NCBI GenBank assembly: GCA_024752435.1
Contig: CP103030.1
Location: 248,001-312,000 of the forward strand
DNA: 64,000 nucleotides
Source: Allantophomopsis cytisporea
Lineage: Eukaryota; Ascomycota; Leotiomycetes; Phacidiales; Phacidiaceae
Reading direction: 5' to 3'
Positions 1-12,845 of the stretch are shown here, piece after piece. A model generated the notes under the pieces. That model had not been told where the DNA came from. It worked only from the letters and a program-made list of their open reading frames with translations, and ran no database searches. A program made the position numbers and the translations under genes. Every line of letters begins with the position of its first letter. Position 1 is the stretch's first letter.

Positions 1-3000
1 TCACCGAGCTTGCCGCAGGACACCATGCAACATCAAGGCGCGGCCATTCAATTGGAAGTCAGCATATGCGGAATAGCTTTGGGCAGTTCTCCGTTCCAGG
101 TGCCTCGCTCGTTTCTGGATTGTCGCTCAATGCAAGTATAAGTAGTCTTAGAGAAGATCCAGTTGATACTCTTCTAGCTGATCTACAAGCTGGTGGAGAT
201 TTTGAAGGGTTTCACGATATGGGCCTGGAAGACGATGACTTCGAGGGTCTAAAGCAGGAGGTCGTCTTCACCAAGATCGGAAGCATACCAGCGGAACATA
301 GCAACGTTCGGTTTTCGAGTCAGAACAAACCAGCAAATGCACAGTCTCGAGTTTTCACCCTTTCGGCACCGCCTTGTGCAGCCGATGACCCATCTAGAAA
401 TACTATTGTAGTTTGTATCCTAGACCCAGATGAGAAGAAGTTGGTTGTTATCACTCTTTATATCCAAAAGCACGGGTTACGAAACGTCCCAGTCAGTAGA
501 AAAAAGGTAGCGACCATACCAAAGGAAAGTATCAGTGTCTCCTGGGGTGAAGTCATGCGGGCCAAAGGTGTTCTTGATGCATGCAAGGTCACAGATGGTG
601 ATATTTCACGTATTCTGGTTTTAGCTGAGAGTCCTGATGGGTTTGGAGAATTAACCATCCAAGCACCATGGAGTGTTTTGATGAAAGTCAAACTCCCCCC
701 GAAGCTCGCAGTCACAAACACAAGGAATCTACATCACGAAGGATCTTCGAAATCAAGACGCGAAGGAAGTCTACGAAGGGTGATGAGCCGTGGGCCTCGA
801 GCATTACGACGACTGAGAAACCAGCAGGCACATGGCAGAGTTGACATTGATGATGGTGAGGGCACTTTGCATCAAGTTAAAATCTCTATGGAGCCTCTCA
901 ACCCCCAAGTGCGCAAAGTGCTTCGAGTTTGCCAGGCTATACTTCCTGGGACAAGAGGTGGAGAGGGTTTCGTGGTTGGATGGTGGTATGTACGATCATG
1001 GTTAGAAGAAGGTCATATTCAAGTTGAAGATCCCGAATGGTCAGCTCTTCTGATCATCCTCTTCACTTCGGCTCTCGGACTTTGTTCATCATCAGATTCT
1101 AGCAAATCTCGGCTACCAGTACGTCAGAGAAAGCCGCGTAGCGCACTGGCACGCTCTGGAAGTGGAGCTGTTGATACCGGGTGTTGGGAGGCGATGCTTG
1201 AGATGGAGACAAGTGCCAGCAGTACGACATCAACATGGATGAAAACTGGTGGTTGGAGCTGGATTGCAGAACGATTAGAGGATGAAAAGTTTACCTCTAA
1301 AGATAGTCAGACATCCTTCGAAGGTTTGTCTGGCCAGGACACGAATGGTTTCATCAAGAACCATGTGTCGATGGCAAGAGAATTTATCAAATCCAAATCA
1401 GGACAGATCTGTGCAGGTGCTGCTGGATTTTTGCCCACTTGTGGTACAAGAAATGAAAACAGCCGCTATTTGGCTCTGATCGATCTTATGTTTGGTGTTC
1501 ACCTCCTTCGTGAAGAGCAGAAACTCGATGTTACAACGGCGGATGCCGTACTTGGAATGCAGAGTCTAGGGCCCCCTCTTCTTCAACTAGCCAAATGGTT
1601 ATCATTCGAGTCGTGGGTCAACTATTATTATAACGATGATGCATCAATGGATTGCTGGTCTTTTGATAACTCAGATGTCCTTGATTTCAAAAGCCCTTTG
1701 GAGTGCCCCAATCCTCCGTCAATATACGATTGGGTGCATCAATGTGTCGCACAAAGACAGCCTTCGAAATTCATGACTATGGCAGACGTATCTGCACGCA
1801 ATTCACTAAACGGCAAAACAATCACCTCACCGATTGAGAGCTGGTCAACACTCACTAGAAGGACTCTACTTCTTGGAAACTTCTTCCAGAAGCTTCGAAG
1901 TCATACGTCTTCTGTCCAATTTATCGAGAATCTCTACTCAGCAGGTGTTGATTCTTTAGTATTGGAAACATTACCAGAAGCTGTTGCAGCACCTCTGCGT
2001 GAAGCAATGTTGGAATGTCAAATGCAGCCTCCAACGACTTGGGGAGAAGAACTATTGAGTCTTGTTGGTCGTGATGACGTGAACATGCTTCTTTCCTTGA
2101 ATCGCCGCAAGAAGGCATCAAATTTTGCTATCATGGTAAATATCTCCATTTGACTTAAAGAGATTGACTAACGATATAGGCACCCACACACACCGCCAGT
2201 GCAGATATCAATTTCATATGCATGACTACGAATGATGTAAACAATGTTGGATCTTTCGATGGTTCTGCTGAAGTTGATCGACAAGCAATTACTCGTCTCA
2301 TCTTCAAGGACGATCAACGTTTTGTTGAGGTCGCCAAGATACTAAATACTTCGAGAGCCACTGTTGCGAGAGTAGTGGCTGAGCCACACTGGAATGAATC
2401 TGATCTTCTGGAGGCCGAGAAAGAGCACGTACAAATGCTGGCTATGCGAACCCTAGCTATACCTTCCGGTCGAGGACTTCTTTACTTCAGTGCCCGAATT
2501 CCACTCTTAACAGAGAAGTTCCCTATTGGAGGCTTCAACTTACATTGTGTCATGAAACCTTCAAATAATACAGTTGGCGTAGAAAAAACTGCCTTCACAG
2601 AGGAAAAGGTCTGCTGGGCCTTCTTCCATAGTGGAGTTTCGGCTGGATTGAGTATTTCACGTGCTGCTAAAGGCATCGATACCTCTTGGATTCTCTACAA
2701 TAAGCCTCCGGAACTCAGTAATCGCCATGCAGGGTTTTTGCTGGCCCTTGGTCTTAATGGACATCTCAAGCAAGTAGCAAAATGGGTTGCTTTCAAGTAC
2801 CTCACCCCGAAACATACCATGACATCAATTGGTTTGCTTCTGGGTCTTGCTGCATCATTCTTGGGGACTATGGACTCGCTTGTCACACGTCTTCTATCAG
2901 TGCATGTCACCAGAATGTTGCCACCAGGAGCGGCAGAACTCAACCTCTCTCCATTAACACAAACTACTGGAATTATGGGCATTGGTCTCTTGTATTGCGA

Positions 3001-4591
3001 TACCCAGCATCGTCGTATGAGTGAGATCATGATGTCCGAGATTGAACAGCTCGATCCCGAGGTGGAAGATGAGCCTTTGAGGAATGAAGGTTACCGACTC
3101 GCTGCTGGATTTTCTCTGGGTCTTATAAACCTCGGGAAAGGATCAAATCTCAAGGGTCTGCATGACATGCGCCTCACTGAGAGATTGCTTGGTTTGGCGG
3201 TTGTCACCAAGAAGGTCAATCTCGTACATATTCTCGACAAGGCTTCATCAGCTGCAGTGGTTGCACTTGCTCTTATTTTTATGAAATCCGAAGATTCAGC
3301 CGTTGCACGCAAGATCGACGTGCCAGACTCTCTTCTTCAGTTTGATTATATTCGACCTGATGTTTTCATTCTGCGCACCATTGCCAGACATATAATCATG
3401 TGGAGCAAGATCGAAGCTTCTATGTCGTGGATCAAAAACAATCTCCCTGCTGCATACCAGAATCGCGCTTCTTTGGAGGAGATATATTATCTCACAGGTG
3501 AAGACTTACCGTTATACGACATTGTCGCAGGATTGTGTTTCAGTATTGCTTTGCGTTTTGCTGGTTCTGGATCCATCCAAGCTCGTGATATTCTTGTACA
3601 TTACCTTGATGAGATGATGCGCATATGCAATCTTCCTGCCGACAACTATGACCAAAAGCTCTCCCGAACAACAGTACGTAATTGCCAAGACTTTATTGCC
3701 CTGGCTTGTGCCGTTGTTATGGCAGGAACTGGAGATCTTGTTGTCTTCCGTCGATTAAGATCGATGCATGGTCGTGATGATAGCGAGACACCATATGGTA
3801 GTCATCTTGCAGCTCATCTTGCAATAGGGGCATTATTCCTTGGCGGAGGAACGCATACCTTTGGATCGTCAAAGCTAGCCATTGCCTCACTCATCATAGC
3901 TTTCTACCCCATCTTCCCAAGTAACATCCTCGATAACAAGTCACATCTACAAGCCTTCCGACATTTCTGGGTTCTCGCCACAGAATCAAGATGCCTCATT
4001 GCAAGGGATGTGGATACAAATCAGCCGGTCTCTATCCCGCTTTCCATCACTCTCCGTACAGGAGATAGAGTACATCGCAACGCACCCTGCCTCCTCCCTG
4101 AGATTACCAGCATCGAAACCGTTAGTACAAGTAGTCCAGAACACTGGGATGTTGTTCTTGACTTCGCCAATAACCCTATCCATACAGCAGCATTTAAATC
4201 AATGCAAGCCATTTTCGTGCGTCGTCGTCCTGCAAACGATGCCACCTCCTTCCACGTTCCCCACTCCCGTCAGGCATCCACCACCGACCAGCCGCTTTCT
4301 TGGCTCTTTGAGCTTGACGTCTTCAGAAACCTTACATCCGCAGACAGAGCCTTGGTGTTGCCTGATGACAGCGTAGGCGATCTGAGTAGAGGGACAGAAG
4401 GAACGGTTGTAGATGCGAGGTTAGCGTTGGAAACGGCCATGACAAGTGGTAAGCGAGATCGTCTATTGGGGTTACGGTTGTTGTTTGAGTGGGCAAGGTG
4501 CATGGAATTGGAAGGGAAGAGCTTAAGATGGATTAGACGGGAGGTTGTGGAGGCATTGGAGGCGAGAGTGTGGATGGCTAGCATGGAATAG
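1..4591 (+). CDS. APC1: Anaphase-promoting complex subunit 1 (APC1/BimE), 5'-partial
   Basis: Scaffold subunit of the APC/C ubiquitin ligase that drives mitotic exit. The reading frame is open to the left edge (codons from base 3), so the N-terminus lies outside the window. About 1514 residues are present, in line with the C-terminal part of a roughly 2000-residue fungal APC1. One 44-nt intron at 2136-2179 (donor GTAAAT, branch CTAAC, acceptor ATAG) joins the two exons in phase 0; the sequence runs from ...FAIM into APTHTASAD. Seen: an acidic segment with DTLLADLQAGGDFEGF near the start of the window, then in exon 2 a helical repeat region rich in Gly/Ala/Leu, for example GLLLGLAASFLGTMD and GYRLAAGFSLGLINLGKG. 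These are the proteasome/cyclosome (PC) repeats shared with Rpn1/Rpn2. The TAG stop is at 4589-4591. The identification rests on the PC repeats and the overall sequence resemblance to fungal BimE. Confidence 0.93.
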
Positions 4592-6257
4592 GATTGTTGT
4601 TTACATTAGACTTATAGTTGAGCTTATATTGGCTGTTGAACAACTTGGCCTTCAGACGTCATTGTGTGTACTCCAGGAGTGCTTAATTTTACATGAAGAG
4701 TGTCATTACACAGAAGCAGTTGTAGATTGTGATTCTAATTCTAGCTTCTATACCTAAAAAGCGGTGCTACTTCTCTGTTTTATTCTCCAACACAGTCTCT
4801 TAATTTGCCGACAGAGCTTGCTTGCTTTCTGCCAAAGCTCTTTTGTATACTATATAACGCAGTGTTTCGGGATGATCCGCACCGAGCATCCTCATGCAGT
4901 ATTCGACTCCAGATACAATTCTCCACATCAACCCGTCGCATCACAGCAACATGAAATCACACTCTCATTACTCTACCGACTTTGCACAAGGTCTCTGCTT
5001 TTCATGGTGGCCATTCATCTAATTCGCCTGGATACCGGGAATTGCGTGCCACCATTCCCATCAGAAATCCAGATATTGACATGCCTTAACATCCAGAACA
5101 GGAGTTACTGTGCTGACTACAATTTGTATATAGACTTACATGCTCTGGAAGCGCTTCCTCAATTGTAACCTTTGCGAAATAGATGCACACAATTTACGTG
5201 ACGGGCTCCCGTAAATGAAATCAGTCATTGACCGTATGTCTTGACAGAGCCTCACCACACCTAGGCTAGAGAGGCAGGTACACAAGTACATCCCTTATGG
5301 ACTTATGACAAAAGACAAGTGTATATGGAAGCCGAATCATGGGATTTAAGGTGTTCTAGGGATGCATGGTCGATGGGATGAGTCAAGTGGGTGCACTATG
5401 GTGATCTCAACTTGCAGAAGTTGCTGCGATCTATCGGCCATCTCGATTTTCAGATGCGAGACCATCCAACCTTTGTTTCCTTCTGTCTGTAGAAATACCA
5501 ACATCAAACTGTGTATGATACTATGGGTTTCTGTTATGAGCTTATCTCTCGCTGTTCTGTGCAGATTGATCTCCATACCCATCTTCTCCCACTCTATCAA
5601 GGTTCGGCGTACTTAGAGCATCATCCCAGGATCTTGACGTACGATTTCTACTCCATACAGTGCGGGCACCTGTTTATCATGCTACCCAAGACCATTGACA
5701 CTTTTGATGTTTCCTTGGGTGATCAGCGTAACGAATACGTATTGACTCTCGTACAACTACAGAATGTAATGGGTGACTAGGTAGATAGTATTATCATGTA
5801 TGCAATATGCGCCGCGGGGTAGTCCAATTTCCCCACCAAAACATGCACCAATCCGCAAGTAGCTAACACGCAAGGCCCTACCTTATCGTCAATTCCAACG
5901 TCACCCCGACATGTGCACCCCAAATCCTCGCCCTTATCATCGAGCACCTTATCAACAGTATCAAGACCTACCAGGGGCAGCAACGGCAATTCCACCAAGT
6001 AGTCATAACAACACACCTATCACACGATTGATTGGCTGTAAGGGCGTGATAATGGCCGTTAAGAGGCTCCCGCCACTGACGCTGATCTACTGCATTATGT
6101 GCCGTGTATTTATTTGGTGCCGCATACTTAAAGGTGAGGTCATCTCACTCCTCTATGTACGTGAGAAGTTCATTTCAATTGATTTTTTTTTTCTTAATCC
6201 AATCCTGCACCTGTGAGTGATTGGGAGTGGTGTGATGACCCATACTGGTCCTTCATC
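4592..6257. other. Intergenic region, APC1 to urea permease
   Basis: No open frame here has coding character; the longest (134 codons from 4764) shows no recognisable domain. The right end holds the DUR3-like promoter, with two GATA sites listed separately and a T-rich run at 6181-6194 shortly before the start codon. Confidence 0.6.
6018..6051. promoter_or_regulatory. Pair of GATA motifs upstream of urea permease
   Basis: TATC at 6018-6021 (GATA on the minus strand) and GATA at 6048-6051 lie 206-240 bp before the ATG at 6258, in opposite orientation. Fungal urea permease genes are known targets of AreA/NIT2-type GATA activators under nitrogen limitation. The motifs are seen; their use is inference, since GATA tetramers are common by chance. 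Confidence 0.35.
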
Positions 6258-8433
6258 ATGGCAGTCACAGATGGAATTCAAGTTTTGGACCAGGGCGTTG
6301 GCTATGGCATTGTGGTTGGAATCGGCGCATTCTTCGCCCTTTTGATGTATGTCTTGAATTATGCTGTACGCTCTGAAGACAATTCTAATCATATTAGGTT
6401 GCTTTTAACATACCTGCAAAACCGATACACCTCGTACTCCACCAAACAAGCGGAGGAATTCAACACTGCCTCACGATCTGTAAAGCCAGGTCTGATTGCT
6501 GCCGGTATTGTTAGTTCTTGGACATGGAGCGCCACTCTACTTACCTCCTCGACATTCGCATATACATATGGAATCAGTGGGCCGATGTGGTATGGAGCAA
6601 TGGGTAAGTTACTCGATTCTACGTGAAGACCTATCTGATGATCCAGGTACCTGGCAAATCCTTCTCTTCGCCCTTATCGCCATCAAAATTAAGGCAAATA
6701 CTCCAGGCGCCCATACGTTCCCTGAAATTGTCCTTTCAAGACACGGAAAGATCGCGCATGCAACTTATCTGTTCTACGGCTTGGCTACCAATATGCTCGT
6801 AGGAGCCTGTCTTGTACTGGGTGGATCTCAAGTCGTGGCCGCGCTCACTGGCATCAATGTCTATGCTGCCTGCTTCCTCATTCCCATTGTCGTCTCCGCC
6901 TATGTCATCTCTGGCGGTCTCCGAAGCACTTTTATTGCAGATTACACCCATACGGCCATTCTGTTCATATCCATATTCGTCTTTGGATTCAGCATGTACG
7001 CCACAAGCGATATCGTCGGCTCTCCTTCGAAATTCTATGATCTGCTTCTCGATGCTTCCAAAACCATGCCAATAGCTGGAAACCACAAGGGGTCTTACCT
7101 GACATTCAAATCCAACGGCGGCTTAGTCTTTGCCATCGATCTCTTTGTAGCCGGCTTCTCAACTGTCTGGCTCGATCAAGCATACTGGCAGCGTGCCGTC
7201 GCATCTCGCCCAGAAACCTCAGTGAAAGCATATATATTCGGTGGAATTGCCTGGTACGGGATCCCATTCGGCTTTGCCACAGCCATGGGACTAGGCTGCG
7301 CAGCACTGACTTCCTCGACATCTTTCCCAACTTACCCCTCACCTCTCTCAGCGGCCCAAAGCGGCGCCGGACTGAGTGCGCCAGCTACAGCAATTGCTCT
7401 TCTCGGGAAAGGCGGCGCGGGCCTCCTCCTTCTTCTCCTTTTCATGGCCGTGACCTCCTCTACCTCCGCCGAACTGATCGCAGTATCCAGTCTGCTCACC
7501 TTTGACATCTACAAAACTTACCTCAAGCCACGCGCCACTTCCACTGAGTTAGTCCGCATCTCACACTACGGCATTGTGCTATACGCGCTCATCCTTGCCG
7601 CCTTCTGCTGCATTCTGAACGTAGCCTCTATAAACCTCACCTGGCTTCTCACCGTCCTCGGCATCATCGTCGGCGGCGCCTCAATCCCCGTAGGCCTTAT
7701 CCTACTCTGGGGCCGCATGTCAACAATGGCAGCAATCCTCGCGCCATGGATCGGCTTTTTCTGCGGGTTGATTGCCTGGTTCGTGGTCACGCACTTACGG
7801 TCCGGTGCAATCAATATCACGAACACAGGAGATGCAACTAATGCGGTGGCTGGTAACATCACGAGTTGGGGCGTCGGTTTTCTGATGGCCGGCGTACTAT
7901 CGGTGATCTTCCCTGGAAAGCACGAGAGTACCGACGAGGAGGCTATTGCGCGCGCAAACAAGATAAACGGCGTTGCTCCGGCGAGTGCTGAGCGTACCGC
8001 TGCTGACAGTCCGGCTGAGCTCGATGGCGATACCGATATTGAGCGGAAAGCGGATGTTAAGGAGCCAGCGTCGGATCCGAGACCTGATACCATTGTGCCG
8101 ACTGGCAATGATATTGTCGACTTTCTGGAGACAAGTCATATCGAGCCGATGGATCCGGTGCTGGTTAAGAGGGCCACGACGCTGGCTGTGTGGTTTAATG
8201 TGCTGTTTTTGGTAATTGCAATTTTGCTTGTGCCGTTTACGTTATTCGGTACCGAGTGGATATTCACGCGAGCTGGGTTCGTGGGGTGGTGTGCTGTTAG
8301 CTTTCTGTGGGTTTGGTGCAGTATGTGTATTTGTGTTATTTGGCCGATTGTGGAGAGTTGGGGTACGATTTGTGGGATTGCAAGAGGGGTTATTGGGGAG
8401 TTTGGGGGGAATAAGAAGAAGGGAGTTGAGTGA
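6258..8433 (+). CDS. DUR3: Urea active transporter, DUR3-type sodium:solute symporter family
   Basis: Plasma-membrane high-affinity urea (and often polyamine) uptake permease of the SSS family. Three exons: 6258-6346, 6398-6603 and 6647-8433. Introns are 51 nt (GTATGT...TTAG) and 43 nt (GTAAGT...CCAG). The spliced protein has 693 residues, close to yeast Dur3 (about 735). The ATG at 6258 was chosen because the protein then begins just before the conserved LDQGVGYGIVVGIGAFFALL helix; an open frame upstream has no ATG. Seen: many hydrophobic helices, the SSWTWSATLL segment, PGAHTFPEIV, YVISGGLRSTFIADY and WLDQAYWQRAVASRP, all typical of fungal DUR3. A hydrophilic acidic loop (about residues 520-580) precedes the last two helices near the C-terminus. 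The 51-nt first intron is a multiple of three without a stop, so its retention would keep the frame. Confidence 0.93.
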
Positions 8434-9915
8434 GGGCATTCTCGTGATGTGAGAGGTCTATATAATATGCCACCTTCTGGTTGAGCCATTCGGCTGAGTT
8501 TGGACTTACTGTGCTTTGTGTAGCACTAATGATAACGATAATGATAAATGTAGATAAACTTTGCCAGTTCTCATTGTACCAGCGCTGGAATATGAATAAA
8601 GGCTGTTTTTCCATGCCCTTCACTACCGGCTATTGTTTCTAGTCTTTGCGAAGTTTGTAGGTGACCTTTAAACAATCTCAATCTGTCTGATTGTATATAT
8701 CAATAGCTTTCTTGTAATATGTGACCCCCCTTAATTCCTCGTATTCGTACAAAGCTACATCGTCTTCGAAGGAGAATAGATGAGAAGATATCGAGTAGCT
8801 TCCCGACGATCTATCACTTCAGTCTCTCTTATTAATTAAATCAATGTAGCCTAGTCAAGCCTCACTGGTGATATTCAAAACAATACTTTGACTCCTAAGT
8901 TACCACGGACTCCCGTACGCTCAATACCCCTTAGCAACACTCCATCCCGGACTTTGCAATGACCTCTATTAAACTATTCTCTCATTGTCTTCCTGGCGCT
9001 CGTCAAAGACTTTTTACAAACTATATATATATATACACTTTCATCTCATTTCACAGCGCCCAGACTGTGATTGATCCAGTTCGTAGAGCTGTATTCAAAT
9101 GTTTACAGGAGTTTCGCTTGTTCTTGTCTTTTCTGAGATAGTGCACAAACCTTAGATGATTATCGTTGGATTAAACAGAGTAATTTCTCGAATTGAAATT
9201 ATGTCCAAAAAAGCATTTGCGTGTTTTCTTCTAGATTATGTACTATGTAAGTTATATGCTGCCCTGGAAATAAAACTTAATCAGATCGCCGAGGAGGGGA
9301 GTTCGAAGGTGAGGGTTGAGGTGAGCTGTATGGCTTAGTGTGCTTACGAATAAAGTGGATAGGCGTTGCAAGATACGAGATCCTTGATAAGTTAAAGATG
9401 GCCGAATTAGTCGCACAAGGACTACTATAGAGTTTTCGAAATTTATAATTCCCAGGTTTATCTAGAACTGTGATAAATTAGACTTATTTTCTCTATAGAC
9501 AGTTTCTGACTTTTATAGTCTCGATTGTTATTAAGAACGACTAGACTACGTCCTTTCACAGCAGCAGTAGCTATTCCCGCTGTCAAAGATCGTCGAATTT
9601 TACCCAACACAAGAAAGAGGTAAATCAAAGCTTGTCAAAGCTTATGTTAATATCCCTGGAGATCGTGACGACAACATGAAATCCGAGCACGACTACATAC
9701 GAGTGTCCGTTATCTAAATTTTTGTTATCTAACATGTTTACGGTTATCCAAATTAACTTATAACGGCCCGAGAGGCCGCTGCGGCGCAACATTGATCTAA
9801 GTTGCGCGACTCTGGTTTCGTGACTGACAAATATTTGATGAATAGAGAAAAATATAAATACGACGCAAATCTTTGCCCGAAACTTTTATCTCTCAGTGAG
9901 CCTCGCCCAGTCAGA
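8434..9915. other. Intergenic region, urea permease to carboxylesterase
   Basis: AT-rich with a short TA run near 9023-9036. No coding frame is recognisable. The right end (9700-9810) has a cluster of repeated motifs listed separately. Confidence 0.6.
9709..9807. promoter_or_regulatory. Triplicated GTTATC motif and palindromes in the carboxylesterase promoter
   Basis: GTTATCTAA occurs at 9709-9717 and 9724-9732, and GTTATCCAA at 9743-9751; each contains GATAA on the minus strand. They are followed by CGGCC-CGAGA-GGCCG (9764-9778) and by the 7-bp inverted repeat GCGCAAC/GTTGCGC (9784-9790 and 9801-9807). All lie 109-207 bp before the ATG at 9916. Spacing and orientation suggest a regulator-binding array; the regulator is unknown. 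Confidence 0.4.
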
Positions 9916-11917
9916 ATGCGGTCGCCTAACCTTTTGCTAATAGCAGTCTATGCTACAAGTTTCCTCCATGGTGCTGTGAATGCTGTGCCTTATGTCGTTG
10001 ACGAGCGGAACAACGTGACCTACGAAGGTCTATCAACAACTAATGGAGTCGACACCTTCTTGAATATCCGGTTTGGCAAGGATACTGGCTTGAAGAGATT
10101 TGGTCCTCCTGTTCCGTCCACGCCTACAGCAAATTCGACACTGAATAACACTGTCGCTGGCGCTGCTTGTCCTCAGCCAACTGCTGCCGGTTCCGCGTAT
10201 AATTCGGTCGTAAACAATCTTTCTGAGGACTGCTTGAATCTCAGGGTCGCCCGCCCTTCATTTGCCACTAGAGACTCGAAGTTACCTGTTATGGTGTACA
10301 TTTATGGAGGTGTGCTGTGTCACTCAAAAGTAGCGACCGACACTGCTGACTTTATTGATAGGTGGATTATACAACGGTCAGATTTATGAAAGAACGGTAG
10401 CTCCTGATGGCCTTATTCAGCAATCGGTCGAGAATGGACTGCCAATAGTCTATGTAGCTATGAATTATCGACTTAATAGTGAGTCCTTCTTGGAAGCTTG
10501 TCATCTCTATTTTGACACTGTGTAGTCTTCGGGTTCGCAGTATCAGACTCGCTTCGAGACGAAAAGTCTCTAAATGTTGGTCTCCGTGATCAGCGATTGG
10601 CTATTGAGTGGGTAAGAGATAATATTGAGATATTTGGAGGCGATCCTAATAAAATCACCATATTTGGACAGTCTTCAGGAGGTAATATAAATAATTTGAT
10701 TATACTTCGTGCTTCTACTAAACGTTGACAGCCTTAAGCGTGACCCTTCAAGTACTTGCCTATGGTGGAACCCAGGGAGCACCATTCCACGGTGCCATCA
10801 TGGAAAGCACAGTGCTGGAGCCGACGATGACCAGCAATCTTACTATAGAAACTTACAATGATGTTGCTGAGTTAGCGGGATGTGGCAGCAGCGATCCGCA
10901 GTCTGACGAAACTCTTGAATGTCTAAGAGGACTCTCAATGGCAGAACTTTTGAACATCACAATCACCCAGCATGATTCTACCAGTGCTGGAAATGATGGA
11001 GATATTTATTTACCAACCGTAGATGGAGATTTCTTGCCATTGGCGGCTTCTGAATTGGTCAAAATGGGAAACTTCTCCAAGATGCCCATCATGTCCGGCT
11101 GGGTAAGTTTGGTCTCCTACAATTGGAAAGTAGAATACTGACAATATTGCAGACGGAGAATGATGCGACATTGTTTACTTCCACGTCAATTGAGACTCCA
11201 AAAGACACAGAGGATTTCTTCAAGCTCTACTACAAGGCCCTTACAAACCAGACCCTCACGGAACTCTTGTCACTCTACCCTGTTGGTGACTTTAATGCTA
11301 ACCCCTCTGCAAATCTCTCAGCCGAGTTCTATCGGTCCGCACAGATCTTCCGAGATATTCTTCTCACATGCCCAGCCTTTTACTTTGGGCATGCTATGGC
11401 TCAGAAATGCACTCCTATAAACAGCACAGTCAACAGCTGGAACAAGACAGCCTATTCAGAAGACTCCTCTTGCCCCGGTGTCTACCTCTATGTTCACAAC
11501 CAAACTATTCTCGATCCCTACCTCACCTCACAAGGAAAACCCGGCCTTGGCGTCATTCACACATCTGATTTGGAATATGTGTTTGGAAATCTCTCGTTAT
11601 ACAATACAAGTGCAGCGACTTATCAGCCCACTGAGTCGGATTACGCACTTGTCGCACGGCAATCGAGATCTTGGTCGTCTTTTGCGAGCGTTGGACAGCC
11701 CTCATTGAGGAACAAGGATACCCTTCAGGGATGGAATACGGCATATGAAGCTGGGCGGGATATGATGGATGCCAGACTTTATGTTATTGGTGGACCAAAC
11801 GAGAGGATCTCAGAGTTGGAGGGTCAGGGGGCGATAGTGGCGGTTGCAAAGGAGAGGCTGAAGGAGAGATGTGGGTTCCTGAATAGCGCGGAGGTGATCG
11901 CGCAATTACAGTATTAG
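9916..11917 (+). CDS. Secreted type-B carboxylesterase/lipase (alpha/beta hydrolase)
   Basis: Serine esterase of the COesterase family, probably acting outside the cell on ester substrates that cannot be deduced here. Five exons (9916-10309, 10362-10478, 10526-10681, 10732-11102, 11153-11917) keep phase and give 600 residues, a normal family length. Seen: N-terminal signal peptide (hydrophobic LLLIAVYATSFLHGAVNA), the YGGG oxyanion-hole motif rebuilt exactly across intron 1, NYRLNIFGF, GLRDQRLAIEWV, the nucleophile elbow G-Q-S-S-G with Ser220, the acidic residue in TENDA (Glu348), and His482 in GVIHTSDLEYVFG. The catalytic triad is therefore complete. Many N-glycosylation sequons support secretion. 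The start codon was chosen because the signal peptide begins there; no better ATG lies upstream. Confidence 0.9.
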
Positions 11918-12845
11918 TTTTGTCAGTGATTTGTGATTGGGGTGCTAGGAGAAAATATCATTTTGAAAATATGGAATAGATCGATTTCGGTGGCAGGTAT
12001 TACCACAAGACAGAATCTATCATATATACATAGTTTTGTTTTGTTTCAGGGGCACTTAGCATGCTATGTCTACTTCTTCTTCGTGAATAGGCTCCTGACT
12101 AGAGGCTATACTTATGATTATATTTGACTGAAATGAAGGATATCTGGAACATGGGAGAAATACAGCGAAACATGTTTTGGTATATGTATGTTGCCTGGTA
12201 ACTAGTAACAGAGTCTTTGTTGAGTTTGACGTTTTGAAAGGCAACTTAAGTGAATCAAAGTGTCATGGTATCCAAAACTTCGTTGCATGAGGGCAAAATG
12301 TTTGAGGTTCACAAACCCGGACTCACAATAGATTATCCTTAATGCTTTGAGACTCCATTTCGTATCGTGACCACATTTATGTAAGGAAACTCTTTTCTCT
12401 CCAAAGACTTGCTACCAATAACTGGTGTCGTCATGGATTTGGCTATAATATCCCGAGCACTAACCAACAGCTAAGTTTCCTTTCTTAAGCAAAGTCTTTC
12501 TCCCAATTCACTCATAACCCCTTGAACCTGCTTTCAAGAGCTCATAGGACATTCACACGCACTTAACCAGCTAAATAGTTGTCAGCACCACAATCCTAGC
12601 ATTCGCAATGACGCAGATTCTATCCTATAACAATATCCATCACATGGGATGGTGGATAAATTAATTCTAGTTGCACCTATCTTCCCTTTCCTCTTTCTCG
12701 TAAACCAGAGTAGCCAACACATGAAGAATATACCAAATGAAAAAGAAGGTGTATGAGTGAAAGTATCCATTAATTAATAAGCAGAAGCAAACATCTATTC
12801 TTCTAGGCTCAGAGTACGCTAACGACATATATTTACACTACTTAA
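11918..12845. other. Intergenic region between convergent genes
   Basis: 3' flanks of the carboxylesterase (plus) and the MTF1-like gene (minus). AT-rich, no coding frame recognised. I see no sharp terminator; fungal poly(A) signals are too loose to call. Confidence 0.6.

Noticed and set aside
7566..8108. Minus-strand 180-codon frame inside the urea permease
   Set aside because: Shadow of the permease coding strand; the plus strand has a full family match.
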